Shown: piece by piece, positions 34,363 through 42,329 of the stretch
Layout: each line of letters begins with the position of its first letter
Numbering within the stretch: the first letter of the stretch is position 1
Assembly: GCF_016213215.1 (NCBI RefSeq)
Contig: NZ_JACRAW010000025.1
Coordinates: 1 to 64,000, forward strand
Reading direction: 5' to 3'
Origin: Bradyrhizobium sp.
GTDB taxonomy: Bacteria > Pseudomonadota > Alphaproteobacteria > Rhizobiales > Xanthobacteraceae
Length of the DNA: 64,000 bases
Made by a program: the position numbers and the translations under genes
Notes under the pieces: generated by a model
Told to the model about the DNA's origin: nothing
The model's input: the letters and a program-made list of their open reading frames with translations, nothing else
Database searches by the model: none

Positions 34363-35594
34363 CAGCTCTTGTTCGCGCTTGGCTGCCCGCCGGCGGCAAG
34401 GAACGGGCTGCTCGGGAGATTGATGCAGCGCGCATACATATCCTCCGCAACGCGAAGCGGCGAGCGCGGGCAGTTCCGATACATTGGAAGCATGTGCATC
34501 GGCGTCCACAATGGACGAGCGCGAACGCCGTGTTCGTGCAAGGCCGACAGCAGCGCGTCGCGCGCGCCGGCGCATTCCGGATCAAGCACGAGCGTATTCA
34601 GCCAATAGTTGCTGCGCGCCCCGGCCGGCTCGCGATAGACGCTCGCTCCGGAGAACTTATTGAAAGCCGCAAGATAACGCTCGGCAAGTTCTCGCTTGGC
34701 GTCGACCATCGCCAAGAGTCTCTCCATCTGCGCGCAGCCGAGCGCGGCATTGAGATTCGGCAGACGGTAGTTGTACCCGACCTCATCGTGCTCGAACGCC
34801 CAGAGGTGCGGCTTCTTGGCTGTGCTGGTGAAATGACGTGCCCGCCGAGCGTACTCGTCGTCATTTGTGACGATCATGCCGCCGCCGCCGGTGGTGACAA
34901 TCTTGTTCCCGTTGAAGCTTAACACAGCGGAATGACCGAACGTGCCGCACGCCTGCCCTTTCAGGGTCGAGCCGAGCGATTCCGTTGCGTCCTCGACGAC
35001 CACTAGATCGTATTTCGCCGCCACCGCGCCCAGCGCCGCCACGTCAACCGGATGACCGAAAATATGAACCGGAACCACCGCGCGCAGTCGCCGACCCGTG
35101 TGCCTGTTCACCCATTCGCCGTTCCGCCGCACCGCGATATCGTCCAGATGAGCTTCCAGCCCAGCCGGATCCAGCCCCAGCGTGTCCCAGGTCGAGTCGA
35201 CGAAATGCGGAATGGCGCCGGCGTGGCTGACGGCATTGGCGGTCGCAACGAAGGTGACGGCTGGCAGCAGGACCTCGTCATTTGTCTGCACGCCCTCGAG
35301 CAGCAACGCGGCATGGAGAGCTGCGGTGCCATTTACGATAGCAACGCCGTGACGGGCTCCGGTTGCCGCGGCGCACATCTCCTCGAACCGGGTCACATAC
35401 TTTCCCGCAGAGGAAACCCAGTTCGTATCGATGCAATCAAGCACTAGCTCGCGCTCACGCTCGCCAAACCGGGGTTCATGCAATTCCACCGGACGTGCGG
35501 CACTACCGAGAACGAAGTCGACCGCCTCGAGGATAAGCCTGATGTCGAGCGTCGCCGGACGGTTGCTATTGGCTTGCGCGGGCGAATTGCTCAT
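34362..35594 (-). CDS. legC: LegC-family sugar aminotransferase
   Basis: The 410-residue PLP enzyme of the DegT family has the marks of LegC: LHEPRFGERERELVLDCIDTNWVSSAGKYV near residue 40, VNGTAALHAAL near 85, TFVATANAVSHAGAIPHFVDS near 108, VEDATESLGS near 196, and SFNGNKIVTTGGGG with the Schiff-base lysine near 222. LegC places the C4 amine on the keto-sugar made by LegB in legionaminic-acid synthesis. The ATG at 35594 lies five bases after the legB stop, and its own stop overlaps the next gene. Together with neuB, neuA and neuC this argues for a legionaminic-type product. Confidence 0.9.
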   Translation of the reverse strand: MSNSPAQANSNRPATLDIRLILEAVDFVLGSAARPVELHEPRFGERERELVLDCIDTNWVSSAGKYVTRFEEMCAAATGARHGVAIVNGTAALHAALLLEGVQTNDEVLLPAVTFVATANAVSHAGAIPHFVDSTWDTLGLDPAGLEAHLDDIAVRRNGEWVNRHTGRRLRAVVPVHIFGHPVDVAALGAVAAKYDLVVVEDATESLGSTLKGQACGTFGHSAVLSFNGNKIVTTGGGGMIVTNDDEYARRARHFTSTAKKPHLWAFEHDEVGYNYRLPNLNAALGCAQMERLLAMVDAKRELAERYLAAFNKFSGASVYREPAGARSNYWLNTLVLDPECAGARDALLSALHEHGVRARPLWTPMHMLPMYRNCPRSPLRVAEDMYARCINLPSSPFLAAGGQPSANKS

Positions 35595-35599
35595 CAGGG

Positions 35600-36598
35600 T
35601 CACAAATTGTAGACGTTCGCACGATAGCGAGACAGGTTCCCCTGATTGCTGAACCAGGAGATCGTCTGCTCCAGACCCTTGCGCAGCCCGGCGACTCCAG
35701 CAAAGCGCGGCGACCATCCCAGCAGCTCTTGCGCCTTGGCGTTGCTGGCCCAGAGGCGATCGACCTCGCTGCGCTCCGGGCGGACGCGGACGTCCTCATG
35801 CTCGATTTCGATCTCGGCGCCCATCATCTCCGCGATCAGTCGCGCGGTATCCCCGATCGAGATCTCGAACCCGCTACCGATGTTGATGACTTCGCCAACG
35901 CCGGATCTGGTCTCAAGCGCCGCCAGGAAGCCACCGACGGTATCGGCGACATAGTTGAAATCACGCGTCGGGTGGATGCTGCCTAGCTTGATCCGACGCT
36001 GACCAGCCGCGATCTGAGTGATGATGGTCGGAATCACAGCCCGCGCGGACTGCCGGGGACCGTAGGTGTTGAACGGACGTACGACCGTGACCGGGGTACC
36101 GAACGAGCGCTCGAACGACAGCGCTAACTGATCCGCTCCGATCTTGGTGGCGGAGTAAGGCGACTGCCCCTGCAGCCGGTGATCTTCCGTAATCGGAACG
36201 AACTGGGCAGTACCGTAGACCTCGCTGGTTGACGTGTGGACGAGGTGGGAGATCCCGAGATCCCGGGCGGCCTGCAGGACATTGAGGGTGCCCCTGACGT
36301 TCGTTTCGACGTAGGTATCCGGCGAGTGGTACGAATAGGGGATGGCGATCAGAGCCGCCAGGTGAAGCACTACATCACACCCTTGCATGGCAGTGCGCAC
36401 GCCATTCGGATCGCGGATGTCCCCCGAAAAAAACTCCAAATTCTCCCGGATCTCGCACGGCGACGTATCCAGCCAGCCCTGCGAGCCCATGCTGTTGTAG
36501 TGCACAAACGCGCGGACACCGAAATTCCTTCGCACCAGCTCTTCCGTGAGATGCGATCCGATAAATCCAGCGGCGCCTGTTACCAGCACTTTCTGCAA
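35600..36598 (-). CDS. legB: LegB-like NDP-N-acetylglucosamine 4,6-dehydratase
   Basis: The 332-residue extended SDR has VLVTGAAGFIGSHLTEEL at the start, VLHLAALIAIPYSYHSPDTYVETNVRGTLN near 75, the active-site STSEVYGTA near 122 and YSATKIGAD near 147, and VRPFNTYGPRQSARAVIPTII near 172. These match LegB/4,6-dehydratases that open legionaminic-acid synthesis. No ATG suits the start. A TTG at 36598 follows AAGGTAGGGA at a good distance and begins right before the first beta strand; an upstream frame to 36643 has no such signal. It begins the operon legB-legC-capsule-like transferase, and in a PtmE-type pathway its substrate would be GDP-linked. Confidence 0.88.
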   Translation of the reverse strand: MQKVLVTGAAGFIGSHLTEELVRRNFGVRAFVHYNSMGSQGWLDTSPCEIRENLEFFSGDIRDPNGVRTAMQGCDVVLHLAALIAIPYSYHSPDTYVETNVRGTLNVLQAARDLGISHLVHTSTSEVYGTAQFVPITEDHRLQGQSPYSATKIGADQLALSFERSFGTPVTVVRPFNTYGPRQSARAVIPTIITQIAAGQRRIKLGSIHPTRDFNYVADTVGGFLAALETRSGVGEVINIGSGFEISIGDTARLIAEMMGAEIEIEHEDVRVRPERSEVDRLWASNAKAQELLGWSPRFAGVAGLRKGLEQTISWFSNQGNLSRYRANVYNL

Positions 36599-36877
36599 GG
36601 TCGCGTCCCTACCTTTCTCAACTTCGCCGAAGCACCGTGGCAAGCGACGCTTCTAACAGAACGGCCATGCAACGCCAGTTCGAATGCTCAAACAGGCATC
36701 GCTGTTGACGACCGGTTCCCCACGATCAGCCACCACCAGCTCGCCGCCCACAACACGCTAAGACACTGATTGATATCGACTTTTCCGACATCCGCACACT
36801 GCGACGCCCCGGAATTCCGCGGATTGCGACTACGGCGGTGCTGCAGGGCGTGCGGCCATTTCGCGCCCCTTGGTCGA

Positions 36878-37975
36878 TCAAAAACTGCGAATGAGATCGA
36901 CCACCAGCTGCTGCTGGTCATTGGTGATTTCAGCGAACAGTGGGAGGGACAATATGCGGTTCTGATCGCGATAAGCCTTGGGGAAGTGCTCTGGACGATG
37001 CTTCAGCCGTGCGTACGCTGGCAGAAGCGGCAGCGCCGTCGGGTAATTGATCGCGGTCTGGACACCATTCGCCTTCAGGTAAGCCGCCAGTGCCTCGCGC
37101 CGGGGATGCCGGATCGTATAGAGATGATAGACATGGGTTCGCCCTGGTGCGACCTGCGGCACCTCCACATCCTCGATCTGGTTCAATGCCGTATCATAGA
37201 AGACTGCGGCGTGTTGGCGCGCTCGCGTCCAGGCTGTGAGATGCCGAAGCTTGGCGGACAGGATCGCCGCCTGCATTCCGTCGAGCCGACTGTTGATGCC
37301 CTCGATCTGGTGCTGGTGCTTTACGAGTCCGCCATGACGGGCCAGCATCGCAATGTGCTCGGCGAGCGCGGCGTCGTCGGTGACGACCGCCCCGGCATCT
37401 CCCATCGCTCCCAGATTCTTGCCGGGATAGAACGAATAGGTCGCGGCATTGCCAAACGTCCCGATCGGCTGCCCCTTGAACTGGGCCAGATGAGCCTGCG
37501 CGCAATCCTCGATCACCCAGAGGCCATGCTTTCTGGCGATTGCCATGATCGCTTCCATGTCCGCCGGCTGACCATAGAGATGGACAGGGACAATGCCGAC
37601 CGTACGCGGGGTGATCGCGGCCTCGACTGCCGCCGGGTCGATGGTGAACGTCGTGCCGTCCGTGTCGCAGAACACGACGTTGGCGCCGGCATGGGTGATC
37701 ATTGCCGAGGTCGAAATCCAGGAATGCGCGGTCGTGATCACCTCGTCCCCGGGCCTGACCTTCAGGGCCGCCATCGCAAGGTACAGGGCATCGGTCCCAT
37801 TGGCGCAGGACACGCAGTGCTTGACGCCCGCGGCGTTGGCAAAGTCGCGCTCGAAAGCTTCGACATAGGGGCCGCGAATAAAGGCGCTGTCGCGGATCAC
37901 GGCAGCAATCGCCGCGTCGACCTCGTCCTTGATGGTCTGGTACTGAAGCTGCAGATCGGCGAAAGGTACCGCCAT
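36878..37975 (-). CDS. wbpE: WbpE-like sugar 3-aminotransferase (DegT family)
   Basis: The 365-residue PLP enzyme starts VPFADLQLQYQTIKDEVDAAI and continues with CANGTDALYLAMAAL near 58, HSWISTSAMITHAGANVVFCD near 84, EDCAQAHLAQFKG near 156, and SFYPGKNLGAMGDAGA near 181 with the catalytic lysine. These match the WbpE/FdtB group that aminates a 3-keto sugar nucleotide. It sits with an acetyltransferase and an oxidoreductase of the WbpD and WbpB types, the set that builds UDP-2,3-diacetamido-2,3-dideoxy-glucuronic acid in Pseudomonas. The order here is wbpB-wbpD-wbpE. The 279 bases between its stop and the legB start hold no supported gene. Confidence 0.87.
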   Translation of the reverse strand: MAVPFADLQLQYQTIKDEVDAAIAAVIRDSAFIRGPYVEAFERDFANAAGVKHCVSCANGTDALYLAMAALKVRPGDEVITTAHSWISTSAMITHAGANVVFCDTDGTTFTIDPAAVEAAITPRTVGIVPVHLYGQPADMEAIMAIARKHGLWVIEDCAQAHLAQFKGQPIGTFGNAATYSFYPGKNLGAMGDAGAVVTDDAALAEHIAMLARHGGLVKHQHQIEGINSRLDGMQAAILSAKLRHLTAWTRARQHAAVFYDTALNQIEDVEVPQVAPGRTHVYHLYTIRHPRREALAAYLKANGVQTAINYPTALPLLPAYARLKHRPEHFPKAYRDQNRILSLPLFAEITNDQQQLVVDLIRSF

Positions 37976-37983
37976 ACGAGCCC

Positions 37984-38454
37984 CTATTTGCCTGTCCGAA
38001 GCCGACGTGCCGGATTTCCGGCGTAGACACCGGCAACCGTGATGTCCCTGGTTACCACTGCTCCCGCCCCGATCACGACATCATCAACGATCTTTACCGG
38101 CAAGATCGTGGCGTTGGAGCCGATGGAAACCCGATCGCCGATCCTCGTTTCGCGCCAGAGCTCCTTGGCTCCGCGGGCCGGTCCGCCCGAGGAAAAGGAA
38201 TCGTTGATGAACATCACCCCGTGACCGACGAAGCAGTCCTCGCCGATCGTGACGAGTTCGCAGATGAAGCTGTGCGACTGCACGCGCGTGCGGGCGCCGA
38301 CCGCCGCGCCTTTCTGGATCTCGGTGAACGGCCCGATGAAACAGTCATCGCCGATCCTGCAGCCGTAGAGGTTGCACGGTTCGACGACCTTCACACGCGC
38401 GCCAAACTCGACGTCGTTGCGGATGGCAGCGCTGTGCAGATCGGGCCTGTTCAC
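37984..38454 (-). CDS. wbpD: WbpD-like sugar N-acetyltransferase
   Basis: The 156-residue protein is almost all left-handed beta-helix: VKVVEPCNLYGCRIGDDCFIGPFTEIQKGAAVGARTRVQSHSFICELVTIGEDCFVGHGVMFIND, then SIGSNATILPVKIVDDVVIGAGAVVTRDI and AGNPARRL. These are the features of WbpD/WlbB enzymes, which use acetyl-CoA to acetylate the 3-amine placed by WbpE. The GTG at 38454 overlaps the upstream wbpB stop by four bases (GTGA), so translation is coupled. It is eight bases upstream of wbpE. A different N-acyl group cannot be excluded. Confidence 0.85.
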   Translation of the reverse strand: MNRPDLHSAAIRNDVEFGARVKVVEPCNLYGCRIGDDCFIGPFTEIQKGAAVGARTRVQSHSFICELVTIGEDCFVGHGVMFINDSFSSGGPARGAKELWRETRIGDRVSIGSNATILPVKIVDDVVIGAGAVVTRDITVAGVYAGNPARRLRTGK

Positions 38455-39512
38455 GTTGCGACGCCAAGGCGGCTGAGGCGCGGCATGAATCGGAGAGCCA
38501 CCTCCTGCCCCGTTTCAATCGACTCGTAAAGCGCCGAGATCAACTCCAGGCTCTTGCGCCCCTCGAGGCCATCGACCAGCGCCGAGCGCCGGTTCGTGAG
38601 GCAGTCGACCACGTGCTCGTAGTAGGCCTGATGACCGAACCCGTAGACGTTTGGAGGATTGACCGAGAATTTCTCAACGACCTCCTTGTCGGACGGAAAC
38701 TCGTCGACGAACCGCCAGTGCCGAATCCGGTTCACCGCAAATCCGGCGATTTCCACCGTGCCTTTTTCCCCGAGAATGGAAAGCGAGCCCTCAAGATCCT
38801 TCGGACGGGTCGCCGTGGTCGCTTCGATGATACCCAATGCGCCACTGCGGAACTTCAAGGTCGCAACCGCCGTGTCCTCGGTTTCGATATTCACCAGCGC
38901 CGTCGTTGCACGGGCATGGACGCTGATCACGTCACCGAAAAACCATTCCAGCATATCGATGTGATGGCTGGCCTGGTTCGTAAGCACGCCACCGTCGTAG
39001 GCCCAGGTGCCGCGCCAGGCATCCTGGTCGTAGTAGGCCTGGTCCCTGCACCAGCGGACGCGCACCGTCCCCAGAATGAGCTTGCCAAATCGGCCGGCCC
39101 TCAAAGCCTCGCGCGCCTTGACGACAGGAACGTTGAAACGATTTTGCTTGACGACAAAGAGCTTCACTCCTGCCTCGTCGCAAGCGCGGATCATGTCATC
39201 GGCGTCCTGTAGCCGAAGGGCCATCGGCTTCTCGACAATGACGTGCTTCCCGGCCTTCGCGCTGGCAATCGCGTGTTCTGGATGCATGCCGCTCGGCGTC
39301 AAGACGGCAACAGCATCGAGGTCCGATCGAGCCAGCAACTCGCCGAGATCATAATGCGCAGTAACACCAAATTTCGCGGCAACCTCGTCGGCCCGAGCGC
39401 GTATCGGATCGCAGACCGCGACCAACCTCGCCCCAGAGATGTGACCGCCGCCCAGGAGGTCGGCATGACGCTTGGCGATGCGTCCGCAACCGATCAGGCC
39501 AAACCTAATCAT
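38451..39512 (-). CDS. wbpB: Gfo/Idh/MocA oxidoreductase (WbpB-like)
   Basis: The 353-residue NAD-dependent enzyme has IRFGLIGCGRIAKRHADLL at the start, LTPSGMHPEHAIASAKAGKHVIVEKPMAL near 72-100 with the catalytic EKP, and the AYDGGVLTNQASHHIDMLEWFFG motif near 170. WbpB-type members oxidise C3 of UDP-N-acetylglucosaminuronic acid. The ATG at 39512 puts the cofactor loop at the usual place; an in-frame upstream stretch to 39581 looks unlike the family. The 6-dehydrogenase that would make its substrate (WbpA) is not in the window. It is the first gene of the leftward wbpB-wbpD-wbpE operon. Confidence 0.84.
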   Translation of the reverse strand: MIRFGLIGCGRIAKRHADLLGGGHISGARLVAVCDPIRARADEVAAKFGVTAHYDLGELLARSDLDAVAVLTPSGMHPEHAIASAKAGKHVIVEKPMALRLQDADDMIRACDEAGVKLFVVKQNRFNVPVVKAREALRAGRFGKLILGTVRVRWCRDQAYYDQDAWRGTWAYDGGVLTNQASHHIDMLEWFFGDVISVHARATTALVNIETEDTAVATLKFRSGALGIIEATTATRPKDLEGSLSILGEKGTVEIAGFAVNRIRHWRFVDEFPSDKEVVEKFSVNPPNVYGFGHQAYYEHVVDCLTNRRSALVDGLEGRKSLELISALYESIETGQEVALRFMPRLSRLGVAT

Positions 39513-39684
39513 GAGAACTGTCTCGGCGAAAACGAAAGGAGCACTGGAGCCTGCCTGAAAAGGCTTGATGTATATTAACAAACCGTCCTAAAGATCAAGA
39601 AGTGTAGTTTTGGACCGCCTTCACCCGGTTCCCGTCGTGACCAGCAGAAATACCTCACGCATTGAGCGTCAGTGGGCGACGCCC

Positions 39685-40983
39685 ATGGATGCCGCTCTCC
39701 AGCTGCGTGGCGAGAGTTTCAGACTTGCCTTGCTCGTTCTCTCGCACGTCGGCCTCTGCTGTATCTCGCTGATCTGCGTTGCGCTGATTTATCCCCACTA
39801 TCATTTCGTCTTTTATCCCCAACAATTATTGGTTGCAACCGCGATGGTGCTCCCGATGGCAGCCCTGTCGCTGCTGTTTGCGACAGCTCCCTTCACATTC
39901 GGCTACAGCGTCAGCTTCAGCCTTTACACGATGCTGCTCGGGTATGTCTGGCTGAACGTCTTTTCGGAGCTTCCGTATGACCATCTCCTGGCGTTTGTAT
40001 CCACCCTCGCGGCCTCAACGGCCTTTCTGTTTCCCGCCCTCTTCATTGGCTCACCGGTACGCCAGCTCTACGTGCTTTCTCCGAGCGCGCTAGATCGACT
40101 GCTGCTGTTCGTTTTCGCGCTTGCGATCGCAATCATCGTGATGGGGTCCAGCTACAATTTTCGGTTCATTGATATCGAGCACATTTACGCCTTCCGCGAC
40201 CAGATCGTCTTCCCGAAAGCATTGAGCTACGGGATCGGAATCACTTCCAGCACCTTGCTGCCGTTTGCGTTCGCGTGCTTCATCGAGCGCGGCCAGAGAC
40301 TTCGCGCGGCGTTGGTATTGCTCCTTCTTGCCTGCTTCTACCCGATCACGCTTACGAAGCTCGCGTTCTTTGCGCCGGTCTGGCTTCTGCTCCTGGTGAT
40401 CGCTTTCCGATTCTTCGGTGCCCGTACAACATGTCTGCTGTCGGTGTTCGGCCCCATGCTCATCGGACTACTCCTATTCCCGCTGGTAAGGAGCGATACC
40501 GCTCTGACCGGACCAGCGGCATCCTATTTCTACGTGATAAACCTGCGCATGTTTGCCATTCCGTCCCTTGCCATGGACTACTATGGATATTTCTTTTCCA
40601 ATCACCCCCTGACCTATTACTGCCAGATAGGTGTCGTGAAGGCCGCCTGGGGTTGCCCGTATCAAGCCCCCTTGGCGATCGTCATCTACAACTATTTCGG
40701 AATCGGCGGTAACCTCAACGCCTCGCTGTTCGCGACCGAAGGCATCGCCTCCGTCGGGCCGGTCTTCGCCCCTGTGGCTGCCCTGGTCGGCGGCCTCGTC
40801 GTTGCGGTGGCTAACCGGCTATCAAGCGGACTTCCGCCTCGGTTCGTGCTGGTTTCCAGCGGAATGATGCCGCAACTCTTGCTCAACGTCCCGCTTTCGA
40901 TCGCCCTCGTGACCTATGGGGCAGCAGTTCTCTTCCTGCTTTGGTATTTGATGCCGAGCTCGTTCCTTGAAAGTAAGCAATGA
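39685..40983 (+). CDS. Polytopic membrane protein, paralogue A of a tandem pair (polymerase candidate)
   Basis: The 432-residue protein has about eleven membrane segments and is clearly related to the next gene. Both share GYxxxFxxYTMxLGYxWL near residue 75-95, a DIxxxYxFRxxxxFP stretch near 165, PFAFAxxxxRG near 195, LNASLFATEGIAS near 350 and a similar end. The size and topology suit an O-antigen polymerase or ligase-like protein, but I do not recognise the family. I place the start at the ATG at 39685 because it gives an N-terminus matching the paralogue; a TTG at 39610 would add 25 hydrophilic residues. Its end overlaps the paralogue's ATG by four bases. Confidence 0.62.
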   Translation: MDAALQLRGESFRLALLVLSHVGLCCISLICVALIYPHYHFVFYPQQLLVATAMVLPMAALSLLFATAPFTFGYSVSFSLYTMLLGYVWLNVFSELPYDHLLAFVSTLAASTAFLFPALFIGSPVRQLYVLSPSALDRLLLFVFALAIAIIVMGSSYNFRFIDIEHIYAFRDQIVFPKALSYGIGITSSTLLPFAFACFIERGQRLRAALVLLLLACFYPITLTKLAFFAPVWLLLLVIAFRFFGARTTCLLSVFGPMLIGLLLFPLVRSDTALTGPAASYFYVINLRMFAIPSLAMDYYGYFFSNHPLTYYCQIGVVKAAWGCPYQAPLAIVIYNYFGIGGNLNASLFATEGIASVGPVFAPVAALVGGLVVAVANRLSSGLPPRFVLVSSGMMPQLLLNVPLSIALVTYGAAVLFLLWYLMPSSFLESKQ

Positions 40984-42329
40984 CGGACCCCAAGCTTTAC
41001 TCTCTCGCAAATCAAAGGGGACTGATAATCGCGCTCCTTTGCGTCCACATAGCATCGTGCTCTCTTTCGCTCGTCTATGTTGCGCATTATTATGAGTACA
41101 TTGGCGTTTTCACGTTCGACCGCAGCCAACTGCCGGCGGCAATTCTCTTGGTCAGTCTCTTCGCGCTCGTCTCGCTAGGGTTCGTAATCTGCAAATTCAG
41201 TTTCGGGTACTTGATAGGTTTCTATTTCTACACAATGGTTCTGGGCTACCTGTGGCTCGCAAATTTCTCTCGCCTTGAGTACAACCATTGGGCTGGCGCC
41301 ATTTCGGCAATCGCTTCGATACTGGCGTTCCTTGCTCCAGCGCTGCTTGTCACCTCTCCGTTTCGACGAACTATTGCTCTTTCGAAGCGGCAACTCGACT
41401 GGCTCGTTTATTCGCTGATAGTCATAGCGGTCTGTGTAATTGCGTATGGGGCACGCTACAGTTTTCGAATTGTAGGAATAGCAGATATCTATCGCTTCCG
41501 GAACGAACTCGAGTTCCCAACGATCCTCCGATACTTGATCGGCACCACCTCGAACGCGCTACTTCCCTTTGCATTCGCGATATCTTTCGTGCGAGGCAAG
41601 TTCCTTCTTGCTGGAGCAGCTTTGTTTCTCCTTCTTCTTTTCTATCCGGTGACGCTTTCCAAATTGACAATCTTTGGACCGATCTGGCTGCTGTTCCTGG
41701 CGGTCCTTTGCCGAGTGCACAGCCCAAGAATAACCGTCTTGTTGAGCTTGCTGATTCCGATATGCCTAGGCGTCGTCCTTGTGGCGCTCTTTAGTTCCGG
41801 TGTCGCACCATACCAGGTTCTCTTCAGCTATTTTTCGGCAGTCAACTTCAGGATGGTTGCCGTTCCGTCTGCGGTATTGGAGCTTTACAGTGATTTCTTC
41901 TCGACGCACGAACTCACCCATTTCTGCCAGATGAATTTTCTGAAGTATTTGTTGACATGCCCCTACAGCGAACAGCTTTCAGTCGTGATGTTGAACACGT
42001 ACAATCTTGGTCACGCGAACGCCTCTTTGTTTGCGACTGAAGGTATCGCATCGTTAGGGCTGGGCTTGGCGCCGCTTTCTGCTGCGGGCTGCGGTCTTGT
42101 TATCGCTATCTCCAACCGAGCATCGGCCGGACTCCCAGCAAGTTTTGTGATCTTGTCCAGCGGGATGATAACCCACGTCCTCGTAAATGTGCCACTTGCG
42201 ACGACGCTCCTGTCGAATGGCGCCGCTCTCCTGTTCCTGCTGTGGTATGTCGTACCCCGGTCAATCTTTGATTCGACCGAAGCAGACCAGCCTCTGCCCG
42301 AGTCAGAGCAGGCGCGGCGTGGCTCTTGA
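40980..42329 (+). CDS. Polytopic membrane protein, paralogue B of a tandem pair (polymerase candidate)
   Basis: The 449-residue protein has the same eleven-segment layout and shared motifs as the gene before it, with a longer polar tail (residues 430-449). The two copies have diverged: many conserved positions remain, such as the NASLFATEGIAS motif near 350, but most loop residues differ. By eye the DNA here is more AT-rich than the surrounding genes, with more A/T-ending codons, which suggests separate ancestry or recent arrival rather than a fresh duplication. The ATG overlaps the upstream stop (ATGA), and the TGA overlaps the next gene's ATG (TGATG), so all three are coupled. Confidence 0.62.
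   Translation: MTDPKLYSLANQRGLIIALLCVHIASCSLSLVYVAHYYEYIGVFTFDRSQLPAAILLVSLFALVSLGFVICKFSFGYLIGFYFYTMVLGYLWLANFSRLEYNHWAGAISAIASILAFLAPALLVTSPFRRTIALSKRQLDWLVYSLIVIAVCVIAYGARYSFRIVGIADIYRFRNELEFPTILRYLIGTTSNALLPFAFAISFVRGKFLLAGAALFLLLLFYPVTLSKLTIFGPIWLLFLAVLCRVHSPRITVLLSLLIPICLGVVLVALFSSGVAPYQVLFSYFSAVNFRMVAVPSAVLELYSDFFSTHELTHFCQMNFLKYLLTCPYSEQLSVVMLNTYNLGHANASLFATEGIASLGLGLAPLSAAGCGLVIAISNRASAGLPASFVILSSGMITHVLVNVPLATTLLSNGAALLFLLWYVVPRSIFDSTEADQPLPESEQARRGS

Noticed and set aside
36770..38026. A 418-codon plus-strand frame opposite wbpE
   Set aside because: The minus strand encodes a clear DegT aminotransferase; the plus frame is a shadow.
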